A stretch of 64,000 nt of DNA, from NCBI GenBank assembly GCA_022701365.1, contig JAKUHH010000014.1, positions 186,451-250,450 on the forward strand, in the 5' to 3' direction. The number at the start of each line of letters is the position of its first letter. The first letter of the stretch is position 1. The notes under the pieces are model-generated. The model did not search any database and was not told the origin of the DNA. It saw nothing but the letters and a program-made list of their open reading frames with translations. The stretch is from Mycocentrospora acerina. Taxonomy: Eukaryota > Ascomycota > Dothideomycetes > Pleosporales. The position numbers and the translations under genes were made by a program. Of this stretch, positions 1-12,245 are shown in pieces.

Positions 1-1
1 T

Positions 2-907
2 GGCCACGGAGGTCTGAGATTCGGCGGTTGCATACGACTTGACCCAAAGGAAGCCATTGAAGCTGCAGTGCGGTTGGCTAGCAGTGTCGACCAAGTCGTC
101 ATATGCGCAGGGTTGGGTCCGGAATGGGAATCTGAAGGCGACGACCGAACATCAATGGACTTACCGCCAAACACTGACGAGCTAATCAGACGAGTCCTTG
201 ATGCGAATCCGAATACGGCCATTGTCATTCAAAGTGGCACACCCGTTACTATGCCCTGGAGCGACAAAGCAAAGGCCGTGTTGCACGCGTGGTACGGCGG
301 TAACGAAGGCGGAAATGGAATCGCTGATATTCTGTTCGGCCAGGTGAATCCTTCCGGCAAACTTCCACTCACATTTCCACGGCGGCTCAAAGACAACCCA
401 ACATATCTTAATTACCGCTCTGAAGGCGGTCGCGTGCTCTACGGCGAAGACGTCTACGTTGGCTATCGATACTACGAGCAGACTGAAGTAGCTCCTCTAT
501 TTGCTTTCGGTCACGGCCTCTCCTACACAACCTTCTCACTGTCAGGTCTTGAGCTTCACACGCAGAATGGAAACGATCAATTGACCGTGCGCTGCAATTT
601 GACCAACACAGGGTCCCGAGCAGGCGCCGAGGTCATCCAGGTGTACATAGCGCCTATGTCACCACCAATAAAGCGGCCAGTGAAGGAACTTAAGGCATTC
701 GCAAAGCGGTTCCTTAACCCTGGGCAGAGTGTTGAGGTAGAAATTCCCATTGACATTCTCCGGGACACGAGTTTCTGGGAGGAGAAAACTGGGAAGTGGT
801 GTAGTTATGCAGGAGCTTACAATATCGTCGTGGGCACAAGTAGTGCAGGAGAACACTTATCAAGGTTTTTTGAGGTAAAGAAGACTAGATTTTGGTTAGG
901 ATTGTAA
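2..907 (+). CDS. GH3 family beta-glucosidase, C-terminal part (5' end outside window)
   Basis: The reading frame is open from base 2 to the TAA at 905-907 (301 residues) and has no start codon, so the gene begins before the window. The piece covers the end of the GH3 alpha/beta (C-terminal) domain and the following fibronectin-III-like domain. Visible family marks are SEGDDRTSMDLP in the substrate-binding loop region, the WYGGNEGGNGIADILFG block, the NPSGKLPLTFP segment and the FGHGLSYTTF motif. The last ~120 residues form the beta-sandwich (TNTGSRAGAEVIQVY). GH3 enzymes hydrolyse terminal beta-D-glucosyl residues from cellobiose and related glycosides. The nucleophile Asp lies in the missing N-terminal domain, so activity and secretion cannot be judged. 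No intron is seen in the visible part. Confidence 0.93.
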   Translation, partial: GHGGLRFGGCIRLDPKEAIEAAVRLASSVDQVVICAGLGPEWESEGDDRTSMDLPPNTDELIRRVLDANPNTAIVIQSGTPVTMPWSDKAKAVLHAWYGGNEGGNGIADILFGQVNPSGKLPLTFPRRLKDNPTYLNYRSEGGRVLYGEDVYVGYRYYEQTEVAPLFAFGHGLSYTTFSLSGLELHTQNGNDQLTVRCNLTNTGSRAGAEVIQVYIAPMSPPIKRPVKELKAFAKRFLNPGQSVEVEIPIDILRDTSFWEEKTGKWCSYAGAYNIVVGTSSAGEHLSRFFEVKKTRFWLGL

Positions 908-1548
908 CACCCTTCACAATAGATTTCATACTTCATGTTACACTGGTTCATGAGCTGCTTCAATTATTCTCTACTGTGGGGGAATGTCGTGCCACCATAA
1001 GCTACAGAGCTTCAATAGCCTTTTGTCGGAGAGCCAGTTCAACAAAATGTGTGAGGGAACAATCGGGAGGATCTTATTGTATTTTTAGGAGTGTAGGATT
1101 CAGAGACTATAGGCGCCGGCTTCTCACGTGCTCACACATGTGATAGTATACCAGTGTTGGCTGACACAATGAGATTGAGTTACTCTAACGTGATTTGAAC
1201 GTCTGTCAAGGTTAAGGTTGGGATTGACCCCAGCAAAACAACCAGGCAATTTGATATCGATGACTGCGTACTTACCATGTCGATCTGGGACCAGTAAATA
1301 TATGGTACTTAGCTACGTGAAGAAAGTGACCAGGGAATATGATGTGATCGTGATAATATAATGCTGCGACAGCTGCTACCAGGTTCAATTTCCTAGAACG
1401 CCTTTTCCAAATTTATAAAAAAAATTGGTGGCTACTCGGACTATTGACACATTACAATACTTGTCAAACTGTTCATCTCCTATTATTGCTAAGCATCATC
1501 TATGAAATCTTTCGGAGTTTTGCTTGTCCATCGAAATCTTGCATCTAT
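908..1548. other. intergenic, convergent 3' regions
   Basis: This is the space between the convergent ends of the GH3 gene and the DUF829 gene. Only short chance reading frames occur. It holds AT-rich runs such as the poly-A/T tract near 1415-1430. No gene, RNA or repeat is visible. Confidence 0.6.
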
Positions 1549-2580
1549 TCACACCCCGACTTCCTTTTCACTCGCTCCTAAGCTGGGTAAAAGTGTCATC
1601 TGTGAGTCCGCATCGCTCCATCGAGCACTCAGCTTTGGGCGCTTTTCCGCCAATGATACATCAAGCGTCTCTATCATGCTACACGGCAAGGCCTTCTCAT
1701 TTTGAATTGAGTCTGAAGTCTTCCATGTCGCCATAATAGCATCCCAATATCGGTCAGGTTCCTGCCTCATATGCTCCACATGCCCGCTTCCGGTGAACAT
1801 GACGCTTGTGACTTGGCTACCAAGATATGCTGACTCCAGTGCGTGCTCACGTACATCTTTCCAGGCAATGATTAGGTCTTCTTTAGAATATAGATAGCAC
1901 CGTGGAGCAGTTAGGTCGAAGTAGATGGGGTTTTGAAGACGTCGACGTGTCTCCGATATGACGTTATTCTCAGTGCCTTTGATGCCACGAAAGACAATCC
2001 ATATACCACCGAGCGTTGCGCTACTCAATAATACTCCAAGACTTCTGAGACCAGGAATCGGTGGGAGACTTCTGCTCAATGCATTACAAAGGCGAAGGTA
2101 TCGTGGGTGGCCAGGAGTGCTGTCGAAACACAGCGCTGATACGGGAAGCCTTGTACCGGCGGCCTTGTAGTAGGCCTCTGCAAGCTCGCAGGATTTATTG
2201 CTTCCACCTTCTGAGAATACATGTAGGAGGATCCCTTTTTCGTCAAGGTCACTGCATTGCGATATGTGGTTCACGACATGTCTCAGCTGGTCTTGTTTTT
2301 GTTTCGAAGTGCGAAAACATAGGTCCTTCGCAGATGTCGTAATGACTAGGATGCGACTTGTTGGGAGGAGAGAGCGGTATATTTCTGTATACTTGGTGAT
2401 GTGCTTGAGTTTGGCACCTGTCCAAGTACACAATATGATGGTTGATGGAGAAGTAGAATTTATGGGTGAGCGTGTGCTGATACAAGTAGAGTGATATGTA
2501 GGAGGAATGTGCTCCCAGACAGAAGGCGAAATAGAACTAAAATATTGCAGTTTGTCTCGAGATATTTTTCCGCCGGCCAT
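1549..2580 (-). CDS. DUF829/TMEM53 (PaxU-like) alpha/beta-hydrolase-fold protein
   Basis: The model has 343 residues in one exon. The ATG at 2578-2580 was chosen because the family usually starts shortly before the 'SPSVW...P' block; the open frame continues upstream without family features. Recognisable parts are TIILCTWTGA (first strand), ILVITTSAKD, HVFSEGGSNKSCELA (the region where DUF829 proteins carry the nucleophile-elbow-like motif), VSALCFDSTPG, YLYSKEDLIIAW and the late His in FTGSGHVEHMRQEPDRYW. DUF829 proteins include PaxU of the paxilline indole-diterpene cluster and animal TMEM53; their biochemical role is poorly defined. No other indole-diterpene gene lies nearby, so a secondary-metabolite role is not supported here. 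A hydrophobic stretch near the middle (GVLLSSATLGGIWIVF) fits the weak membrane association of the family. Confidence 0.8.
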   Translation of the reverse strand: MAGGKISRDKLQYFSSISPSVWEHIPPTYHSTCISTRSPINSTSPSTIILCTWTGAKLKHITKYTEIYRSLLPTSRILVITTSAKDLCFRTSKQKQDQLRHVVNHISQCSDLDEKGILLHVFSEGGSNKSCELAEAYYKAAGTRLPVSALCFDSTPGHPRYLRLCNALSRSLPPIPGLRSLGVLLSSATLGGIWIVFRGIKGTENNVISETRRRLQNPIYFDLTAPRCYLYSKEDLIIAWKDVREHALESAYLGSQVTSVMFTGSGHVEHMRQEPDRYWDAIMATWKTSDSIQNEKALPCSMIETLDVSLAEKRPKLSARWSDADSQMTLLPSLGASEKEVGV

Positions 2581-4164
2581 GACAGATTTTTTTGGTGTAA
2601 GTGGTGAAGAGATGGGTAAGGAGGTAGACGCTGGTTTGATATTAGACTGTAAGCGTTGATAGAAGTCCTGCAATTGTGTCTGAAATAAAAATAAAAAATT
2701 CATACAAATCGCAAGGCAATAGACCTTATGTACCTGGGGCTTCGTGGTTTTACAACTATTCCCCGAGCTGCGCACTCGTCAGGCTAAGCCGCAAGAAACG
2801 TTGAACAACACGCTGAACTAGAACTTGAACACTAGGCACCTTACAACCGTTCGGAATCGCCGGCAGCATAAGGAAGATTGTATTTCTGGAATAGCCCTTG
2901 CCGCTTTGCTCATCGTGGCGCCTTCAATCTCACCTGCAATATAAGAGATCTCTGCTCAACTGGTGGCTCAGCTTCAGTTTTGCTCCTGGACAAAACAACT
3001 GGGCGCAGCTGACTGGCAGTAGAGTTCACACCCTCGTTGGGCACTTTCTAGATAAGCTCAAAGTCAGTGGAGACAAGCTTCGCCTTGCGCATCCTGAGGC
3101 TAGCAACGGACGAGCGGCCTCGCTTCCGCGCCCGGGGAAAGGCTCAACTTGTTACCAGCCAAAAGCCACACATTTATAGCGCACGATTTAGTAGGCACAT
3201 TCTATGTCTTCAGCTCGAGCTCACCGACCTCGCAGATGCACTTGGTTTGCCACCGAAGAGCGCCAGGGTGCTGTCGCAGACATCGGTGGACTGGCTGTGC
3301 AGCTTGTAGATTCTGAAGTGGTTGTAGGCAGAGAATGGGAAAGTAACACAGGTGATAGGATTTTCTACTTTGAACTTGATATCCGCTCCATCCACGCCGC
3401 CCTAGTCGTAACATCTATAACTTGTAACTAGAGCATCTGCGACACGACTGTCCAGACCTTGGTTGGATCCTATGAACAAGTATAGCCCAATAACGCATGG
3501 AAGCGCTCGGTGTTATGGGTTGCGAATGAGAGGGCCATATTCGACGGGCTAATCTACGAGTAAATTGTTTGGAGTCTTAAGTACCTTGCCATGTGAGACC
3601 AAGAAGCCTAATTGGCTTGTCCAGACCATAAGGCTGCGGATTGGGCTGTTGCTGATAAGCTGACAGATACACAAGAGAACGGTATGCAGCCCTACATCGA
3701 CCCTAGTCAATGTCCGGTTACCTTATGCAGCCAGAATGCGCATTTTGGACATGTGTGAGCTGCGCCTAGAAGAACGATTGGCCGGCGTTCTAAACTCAGG
3801 GCTGCTATGACAGCTCGCCGCAAAGCGAGCCACATCTTGTACTACAACCCACCAGGTGTTGCTCCAGACCCTAAGAAGTCGGTTATGAGTTGAGAGTCTC
3901 GGCAGACCATTTGAATGGCACAAGATTGCGGAGATGGCTAAGCCAGGTCGTCATCGAATATGACCAGGTTTTGGTTGCTATGATTGTCGTAAACGCTGGT
4001 ATATCTGTAGTGAGAGCATCGTGTTCAAGTAATTGTCACTGTGTCACCAAGCCGGTCTTTTCGTGCTGCCACATCGCCGTTGCCATCCCTTCACGTCGAG
4101 AGGCACGCTGCAGTCGAGAACAAACACGCTCCTACCTATTTTGTTTGTAAACTCCACCTTCACT
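2581..4164. other. intergenic, no gene recognised
   Basis: About 1.6 kb between the divergent DUF829 and MFS genes. All open frames are short, overlap on both strands and show no recognisable motif. No direct or inverted repeat was obvious. It probably contains the promoters of both neighbours. Confidence 0.55.
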
Positions 4165-6218
4165 ATGGCGACTGCGCGCCCCGACCTTTCACAATCGCAT
4201 ACTGGGCAACTATACTTTGACCCACCAGTCTCTATAGAAGACCTGCCAGCCAACGAAAGTGGTGTGTTCTTGCACATAATTTTCCTTCTGACCTTGCCAA
4301 CTCTGTCTGACAGCAATCCTGCAGTGACCCTTGGCGGCTCGTTTCACTCACTTAAGAGAACAGGTTCCAGCATCGAACGTCCAACCTCTACAAACCCCTC
4401 GCTCAATACCATGGTAAACAGCGATATCGGTTATACTGAGGCGAAGAGAGAGGGAGATATACCCGAGTTATGGAAGCCTTCAAAGAAAGAATGGTTGATC
4501 ATGCTGAGCCTTACCTTCATTAGCTTCATGGTCGCACTCGATGCTACAATCCTTGTCACTGTCCTGCCGGTAGGTATATTTCTTTCATATACGATTCTTT
4601 GATGTGATTCTTTGATGCGATTCTAATGAATCGGACTAGGAAATAACACGAGATCTCAGTGGCTCGTCTGCCGAAGGATTTTGGACAGGCACATCTTACC
4701 TTCTTACATCAGCCATCTTCCAGCCAGTTATTGCTTCTGTCTCCCAGCTTTGGGGTCGCCAGCAGTTGCTCCTCATCTCTCTTGTGTGCTTCACAGTCGG
4801 CACCATATTATGCACAATTGCTCAAGACTTCACAGTCATGTTGACAGGGCGCTGCATTCAGGGCATCGGCGGCGGGGGTATCATCACTCTGACTCAAGTC
4901 ATATTCTGCGACATTGTCCCCTTAAGAGTGCGCCCCAAATACTTCTCGTTGGTATTATTGATGTGGTCGATTGGCACCATCGTCGGTCCACTCATTGGGG
5001 GAGCACTCGTTGAGAATGCTTCCTGGTGATGGTAAGTTGATAGCCTGCTACACTTGCAAAGAGCTGATCATACACAAAGGTGCTTCATCATCAACTTCCC
5101 ATTTTGTGGCATCGGCTTCATTATTGCAATCTTCTTTGTCCGCCTAAACGCCATCTCGCCGCTGTCATTCGCAAAGAAGATAAAGCACACAGATTGGATA
5201 GGTGCGGCTCTTTTTGTGGGGAGTATGACAAGTTTCCTTGTTGGCCTTTCATGGGGTGGTGTTCAGTATCCTTGGAACTCAGCCGCCACCTTGGCCCCGA
5301 TTATTTTCGGTGTAATAGGCCTGATTGGGTTTGGAGGATGGCAGGTATTTATGGGAGCATACAGCTTATTGCCCATACGATTATTCAACAGCTGGAGCTC
5401 GGTGGCAGCCTTTTACAGTGCTCTTATGAACGGCTTTGTAGTAAGTAGGTCCCTGGCTTAGGTGCACTGATCAACTAAAAAGAAACTAGGTCTTCGGTGG
5501 ACTTTACTACCTACCTCTTTTTCGGATGTCCGTGTACGGCTCATCAGCGACTCGTGCAGGAGTCGAGCTAATTCCTGTGGCAATCTTTGTCATTCCTGGG
5601 TCAATTCTGGTGTCAATTCTCACTTCTCGTACTGGCCGGTATCGGTGGGCCATCTGGGCTGGCTGGGTCATATCCACTTTCGGATGCGGCCTATGGATTC
5701 TATTCGATCGGCATACTAAATTCGTTATCTACGCGGTCTTGATTGCGGTTTATGGCATAGGCGCCGGCATGGTCTTGACAGCTGTGAATGTCAGCATCCA
5801 AGCAATCGCAAAAACCGAAGATTCTGCGATGGCTGCTTCAATGTATGGATTCTTCCGCAGCCTAGGAATGCCATTAGGTGTTGCAGTAAGTTTCTCCCGA
5901 GCATGTTGACCGAATTTTTAGCGAGTTGACTTTTTCCAGATTGCAGGAACTGTCTTCCAGAATACAATGGCGGCTGAGCTTTCCGGCCACAGTCTTCCAA
6001 TTTCGATTGCTCATGATTCTGAACGATACATATTTATTCTCCGAACTATGGCTGATACAGACCCACAAAAGATCGCCATCTTGGATTCTTACGCAAAGGG
6101 CTGCCAGTCAGTCTTTATCTCGATGATGGCTGTTTCTCTAAGTGCATTACTTTTCAGTAGTACGATCAAAAGGTATAGCATGGATAAAGAGCTGTCAGCG
6201 ACATACACGGCGAAATGA
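4165..6218 (+). pseudogene. MFS drug efflux transporter (DHA2-like), interrupted by one in-frame TGA
   Basis: Five exons join in frame: 4165-4569, 4640-5031, 5080-5440, 5490-5885 and 5940-6218 (610 codons plus stop). Introns are 45-70 nt with good GT/AG ends. An extra in-frame 63-nt intron (4262-4324) is possible near the N-terminus. Features are TM1 with FMVALDATILVTVLP (motif D1 region), LTGRCIQGIGGGGIITL, the motif-C-like IGTIVGPLIGGAL, and about 14 hydrophobic segments, as in proton-driven multidrug or toxin exporters. The only defect is TGA at 5027-5029, in a conserved position where the family normally has Arg or another residue between two Trp (W-stop-W-C). CGA to TGA would explain it by a single C-to-T change. 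Everything else is intact, so this is a very young pseudogene, a sequencing error, or a readthrough case. Confidence 0.85.
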
Positions 6219-9036
6219 TGTTTGCGCGGTCTTTATTTAGCATGAGGGGTATCGTTGAGTATTACATCTCCAGGACAGGCATAAGGAACAGATCAAAAAT
6301 AGAAAGAACTATTCTCCAAGGAATTGTGAAAGTTTTGTGATAGCAAGGAGGTTGTGCTTATGATACTGGAGGAAGACAACTATACGACGCACGTTCCGCC
6401 AGGCGACGTTCATTCTTGTGTGAGCCGTGTACTTTTTTTGGTCTTTGTACATTGTGATGATGAGAAGACAGAAGATCGAAAAAAGTATGTCTCAATCGGG
6501 AGTAGTCCTTCTTAACTTTAAGGAGATGCTATAAGCTGAGCAATTGCGATGAATTTGGAAGCTAGGACACATTATTTAAGCCACTTATTACATGGTCTAT
6601 TCCTCGAAAACTTGCTTCAGTCACCTTTTGCCCACTTACCTGACGCAGCTACGTTTTTGACTTGTAGCCGGGGTCTGTTGGACTTAATAATCTCTCGAAT
6701 CAGGCCCGGTAGGTGTTCGATGGTTTTCAAGAGAAACCCCTTATAGCCGCACCGCATATGAAGTTCTTTCTCTTTCAGGTCTCTTGACATCTAGACTACA
6801 CTGGATACGCTACGCATTTCTTTTCATACTTAGCACCAACGCGTAAGCCTGCTCTCTTTAGTAGCACTGATTGAAGCCACTTACGTTTTACCACAGAACT
6901 TGACTTAAGGCGTTGCCCAAAAAGGTCTAACATCAATGCTTGATATGATGGCAGTGGGCGGGCCCGGAACACAGCTAACATTTTCTTCTTAGGTGTCATA
7001 CCTGAGTTTAGCGACATTTGTCTTTCGCGGCAATCGATGACAAATTCTTGCGACTCTCACTTGAAACCACGACTTTTATACCCCTACAACAAAGTCCTCA
7101 TTCTCCATCTTGCAGCGACTCCCAATAAATGTGCCGCACAACCTCCCCTCACGCATTAACCCTTGTCAACAGACAGCATGGGCATGTTCAGCACCAATTA
7201 GTCTTGCTCCGCAGCTACGCCGATTATGTACTATTGATAAGGACTTTCTGTGTCAAAAAGGGCTTTTATGGCTTTCTAGCCTAGGGGAACACGAAGAGAG
7301 ACGGTACGATATTGATCATTAAATGGATTGAAGGTGTCGCAGTCAATTAGAAACGGGAACGTTGGTGAGAAATGGGCGTCCAAGACCATCACTGATATGA
7401 GAAGATGGAATTCCAGGGATGGCTAGATTGAATGACCATGCTAACCAAGCAAAGGCTAGATTGGTTGAGGAAGGTGCCCATGACCATGGGGCAGCTTCGC
7501 GTAGTTCAGCATGGTCTAGATACCGTAGCCTCCTTTTGTAACGCGAGCCGCGCTTTACATCGTGGAACTTGAGAACCCCATGCAAGTGGACATTCGTCAG
7601 AGCACGACATGCAATGCCTTTGACCAGCCGTGGATAGGCCTGAGTAGTGCCGACAGAGGCAAATGGCACGCTCGTATGTCGACCTAATGCCGCATCAACG
7701 ACGGGATAGAGGATGAAGGGCTCCGTGGTCTGTTCATTGGACTGGGCCTGGTACTCTTCTTTCCAATGCCAAACTTGTGACAATGTGGCAAGCGTTGTGA
7801 GGAACTTCCTAATCCAGCGTTAATATCAACCTATCACGGTCCACGCGATTCCCGTGGCTTTTCCGCCCAGCCACCAACCCAACGCTGCGACAACGGTCTC
7901 CTCATCTTGCGAGCAGCGGCTTTCGCGTACTTCTCATCAGCTATTGAGATGCTACGACTAGGTAGACCAGAATTATTATCCTATACCTGTTCGTCAAAGT
8001 AGGTGCTGCGGCCCAGGATCTACTCAAGCCATAGCCTCCGTTGTTTAAGCTCAATGTGAGCGCGACACGCGTTCTTTGCAATCAATTTCGACTCACGCAA
8101 TCTCACACTATCACCAAATCGCGCTTTACCTGCGACACCCTACGCCAAAGGCATGGCAATGTGTTGATAGCCTTCACATGCCGCGGCTTCGAGTCATTCG
8201 TCCGTGAGACGGAACGAAGCCAAAATCGGTGCTTGTCAGCGGGGTGCTCTTTGGACTCCGAAACGAGACAACCAAAGCCGGCACTATTGACAGTTACCGT
8301 TCCTACGGCATACAGGGCCCTGCCGACATGTCACTCGAAGCAACGCCATCACAGGTTGAGCGTTTTTATTCACGCGTCATCCAGGTACCGGCCGCCACTG
8401 CATAACCCCTTACAGGGAACAGCAGGCTGGCATGCAAGCCAACATTTGCTCGAGCGTGGTCCGTCGGCAAGTGCACCAACGACCGCGAAGCATCCCGAGG
8501 ACGTGTTCAACGTTGTAACAGCAGCTGTCTGCAAAAGGGCGGCGCAGGATAGTCCTAGCCTATGCTTTACAAGAGCTCGAACTTGGTCAACCAGTCCTTG
8601 CGCGCATCCAAACGGCTTGCATCGTGGCGTGCTGTCGTAATCTCAGCCTTGCCCCAGCTTTGGGTTCAGACTGGGATTTGATCACGTTGATGGCGGCGCT
8701 CGGGCGCTCGGGCGAACAGTCCCCTGGATTAGCTTCTTCTACGGCGCTTCTAGAAGGATTCCTATCGCGCTCCTCGCTCTGCACGCGGCTGGTATAACAT
8801 GCCATGTGCACTAAGAACAGCTGATGCTTGTTCGGACACACGTTCATCCACTCCTTTGCCCACTGGTTCGGTGCGACTTTGAATCAACGCTTTCTATCGC
8901 GGCTATTCACTCTGGTACCTCCTACATTCTTTTTGGTCGTTGGATGTACAATCAGTGCCTGTCGGATGAGGCGTCAATTGACACATCTAGGGCGTGTTCA
9001 ACAGGCAACCGCTGGGCGAAGGGGCGCCTTTTTAAG
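6219..9036. other. gene-free interval
   Basis: This 2.8 kb stretch holds only scattered open frames. The longest are 8041-8640 on plus and 7343-7783 on minus. Neither has domain-like composition or splice continuity. No terminal repeats, transposase remnants or RNA genes were recognised. The end nearest 9036 would include the promoter of the C2H2 gene. Confidence 0.5.
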
Positions 9037-10973
9037 ATGGAGGAAAGTTTGGAGATCCCCGACGAATCTATGCAGCACATTCAGGCACTGTTAGCGAGAC
9101 ACCCTCCCCATCTAATTCAGCGCATGTTTGCACAGACTATCGAGTCGCGTAAGTCCTCACAAATTCCCCATCCCGCGTCAGAACTCACAACGTGGTAGGA
9201 CGCAATTCTATCGCTTCATCTTTCATGTCCACAACCAGTGTTTCTACAAATTCTTCATCCTCATCAGGTTCATCATGGCGGTCTCGGCTTTCTATGGCGT
9301 CGACATTTTCGACGTCAACTGCGAGCAGCGATACCGCTCCTTCTTTTACTTCGTCAACTTCGTCGCGTCTAAAAATGAGGCGTGCCGAACCACGTTCTTA
9401 TCCTGCTGGGTTTGACCAATCGCAAACAGCTCCATCCGTACTGACTCCTGCTTCCAATGTCAGCAGTCCGCACGATCTGACGACCGATCTTAACGGTACA
9501 CCTACTGATGATATGAGTATTGCATCGCCCATCCCACTCTCCGGAGAGAGGGTTCAGGGTCAAGTTGGCGAGCCGTGCATGTTCTGCACTTACTGCGCTG
9601 AGCACAAAGAACTAAAAACTTTTAAGGCGAAGTCAGATTGGAAGAAGCACGAGATGAGAATGCATGAGACGGGAGAAGACTGGCCCTGTATTGTCAACGG
9701 TTGTAACCGCATATTCGACAGACAGAAAGATTTCATTAAACATCATCAGCGCTACCACGCAGGGCAACCCCTGCCATCGCTAACCGATATTGGCATCACC
9801 CTTCTTCCGCGCAAAGTCTTTGGGTGTGGATTCAACAGGTGTAAAGAAGTCAGCATTGGGTGGGACGAGCGATGCGACCATGTAGCTAAGCACATGCGAT
9901 ATGGCGCGGCCGACCAATGGGTGGAATGGAAATATTCCAATGTGATTCGCAACCTTATACGACAAGGGGCTTTGCACGGAACATGGAAAGAGCTGGTCGC
10001 AGGATTGGACGAAAGGTTGTGGGAAAGCAGATCGCGCATCAGCTGGTCCCCTGACAACACTCGAATATTGCGGCAGAAACTTCAATGCTGCGATCTTAGG
10101 CCCAGTCGGGAAGAGGTTCTCATCACTGCTATGAGTCTACGCTCCGATGTTCAACTGGACCCAGTGCATCAGCAGTTGCCGACAGGCTTCGTCGTTCCGA
10201 GCAGAGACTCAATACCGAACCTGGGAAAGCTAACGCGAGAACAACGCATGCAGATTCTCAACGGAGACTCGGACCATCAGGTCTATCAATTGCGACTGGC
10301 CACCATAAACACTGCACTCCTACGTGCAAGCCTTATACCCTCCGATGCCCCCGCCTGGGACTGTGTCCCATCACCATTTCCTAAACCTCAAACGCCATCC
10401 GTAGACAATTCAAGCCGTCGTGTTAGTTATATGGATGTAGATACTGGAAGTTTCTTAGATGTTGCGCAGCCAATCATGCCGGATTATACATCAGCCATTA
10501 ACACGCCGGTTTCTAGTACGTCACATCAGCATGCTTCCATCCAGTCTAACGATCAATACGCACAATCGTACTCGAACAACTTTACCGAGCAAGCACCGCT
10601 CCCTACCAATCCGATTGGAGCCCTCTATCCCAGCTACTTCGACAATGCTCCCCAATTTGAGGAATCTCAGTACTACAATCGTCCTTCGATAGGCCAGATG
10701 ATTTCGAAGCCACTGCAAAAAATTGGAAACCGATTAAACGTCTCCAGACAGAACTCGGATCAAAGGCCAGGTTCTCATATAAGTCATCCTGAGATTAGTG
10801 GTGCAGAATTCGCAATACACAATCCGGTGGCCGCAATGAGCATGCGTCATTTTCATCAACAGCCTCAACAGCCATTGTATCATCAACAAGTATCACATCC
10901 TCCGCCTCCGCCGTCGCAGTACCGCAATTCTGCACATATGCAAGACCTACAATTATTCACGACCCAGGGTTGA
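9037..10973 (+). CDS. C2H2 zinc-finger protein with Ser-rich N-terminus
   Basis: Two exons: 9037-9148 and 9199-10973, split by a 50-nt intron (GTAAGT...GGTAG), giving 628 residues. The start at 9037 opens a compact acidic N-terminus; an in-frame ATG at 8824 is an alternative. Residues ~55-100 are Ser/Thr-rich. Residues ~165-225 hold two adjacent C2H2-type fingers (CTYC...HEMRMH, then CIVNGC...HHQRYH), followed by a third Cys/His cluster (CGFNRC...CDHVAKHM) of the degenerate kind common in fungal multi-finger proteins. The C-terminal third is rich in Gln, Pro, Ser and Asn (low complexity, ending in His/Gln/Pro runs), as in fungal transcription regulators. This looks like a nuclear DNA-binding regulator. 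Target genes cannot be inferred. Confidence 0.85.
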
Positions 10974-11645
10974 TGAAGACAAGTGGTCTTGCTATTTCCT
11001 TTTCTTGTTCAGCGAGCGTTTAGATTCCGGTCAGTTGCGCTGCATTGCATTTTGTTGATACCCCATTTTCTATGAGCATGACGATAGATATGTACAATGA
11101 AGTGTAGCGAATACACAACATATTAGTAAACTGGTTCTGTGGATATTTCCACCCCGCGTTGACTTTTGTCAACTACCGTGATCCCTGTCGTGTCGTCCGT
11201 GTGTACATGGGGTGCCAGCAGTGATGTCGCACTAGCCTTATGGTAAGGGGTTCCTTGTAGAAGAGTTTAGTGTTACAGTGTTTATTTCTACACTAACAGA
11301 ATCTAAACGCAGTTTACACAATCCACAAGCTTTGATCTACCTCACTATCCCTATAGGAAAACAATTCAAGACGCCAATCTCGACTAGGAAAGAAGAAGAA
11401 GAAGAAGAAGAAGAAGAAGAAGAAGAAGAAGAAGAAAAAAGACTAACATGATTCATCAGGAAATATATACATATACAACCGACCGAGGAGCAACGACCTA
11501 AAAGCACACAAGTATCAAATCTCGCCATAAAACTCCACCCCACAATGATCCCACCTTGTCCCCAAAAGCGCCACTCCTCAACCCAACCCAACCACATACC
11601 AAGCAGCCCTCAAAAGTGAATAAGAAAACCTCCTCTCCGCCCCGC
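10974..11645. other. convergent intergenic region
   Basis: 3' flanks of the C2H2 gene (plus) and the But2-like gene (minus). It contains the AAG microsatellite listed separately. No other gene is visible. Confidence 0.55.
11391..11437. repeat. (AAG)n microsatellite
   Basis: About fifteen uninterrupted AAG units in the convergent 3' intergenic space, between the C2H2 gene and the But2-like gene. It is a likely length-variable marker. Confidence 0.95.
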
Positions 11646-12245
11646 CTACCAAGCCAAGTACAACCCACTCCTATCTCCCGTCCATGCAACACGATCCTGA
11701 TCCCCCACGGGCACAAGCTCAAACCCCACCTTTCCAGCCTTGACGTTCCCATCGCCCACCTTGGGGCACGGGAAAGAGTTCAGTTGATTCGGCGCAAAGT
11801 TCAAGGCGGTCGCTGCTCCCGTGCCTGAAACGCGGAACCTCCCCAGAGGTAGGTTGCGCTGGTTGCCTGGGCCGCCCCAGCCCTTGGAGCCCTCTGCGGG
11901 GGCGGGCTGCAGCGAGGTGAAGACGTCGATTTGGGCGGTGCCGGAGGCGAGGGCGGCGGGGTCGGTGGGGTCGAGGAAGAAGCGCAGGGAGCAGGTGGTG
12001 GGGAGGTAGCGGCTGGTGATGTCAAAGGTGACGAGGGTGGTGTTGTCGCGGCCGTCCCAGTAGTTGCGGGAGACTTCGCCGAGGGAGACGCTGGGGGTGA
12101 TGGCGCCGTTGAAGGAGTGGTAGGTGGAGATTGAGAAGGGCGTGAGGATGTTGGAGGTTGTGGGCCAGCGCTTGTCGATGGCAGCGGTGGGTGCGGCGGA
12201 GGTGAGGGAGAGGAGAGCGGTGAGGGTGAGAGTGGAGAAGAGCAT
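11646..12245 (-). CDS. secreted But2-domain-like protein
   Basis: Single exon, 199 residues. The ATG at 12243-12245 is chosen because it directly begins a signal peptide: Met, a short hydrophobic run rich in Leu/Thr, then TSAAPTAA. A Lys-Arg pair at about residue 26 fits Kex2-type removal of a short pro-segment. The mature part has a small number of Cys, a Trp-Asp-Gly core and the beta-rich pattern of the fungal 'ubiquitin 3 binding protein But2' C-terminal domain (STYHSFNG, TTLVTFDI, CSLRFFLDP). Despite the name, these fungal proteins are mostly secreted and of unknown function; some accumulate during plant infection. The family call is from overall pattern, so moderate. A longer in-frame extension upstream exists but would hide the signal peptide. 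Confidence 0.7.
   Translation of the reverse strand: MLFSTLTLTALLSLTSAAPTAAIDKRWPTTSNILTPFSISTYHSFNGAITPSVSLGEVSRNYWDGRDNTTLVTFDITSRYLPTTCSLRFFLDPTDPAALASGTAQIDVFTSLQPAPAEGSKGWGGPGNQRNLPLGRFRVSGTGAATALNFAPNQLNSFPCPKVGDGNVKAGKVGFELVPVGDQDRVAWTGDRSGLYLAW

Noticed and set aside
7343..7783. 146-codon minus-strand frame
   Set aside because: No recognisable motif; composition looks like translated non-coding DNA.
8041..8640. 199-codon open frame
   Set aside because: No family resemblance, no good start context, and no neighbouring exon continuity. Treated as chance.
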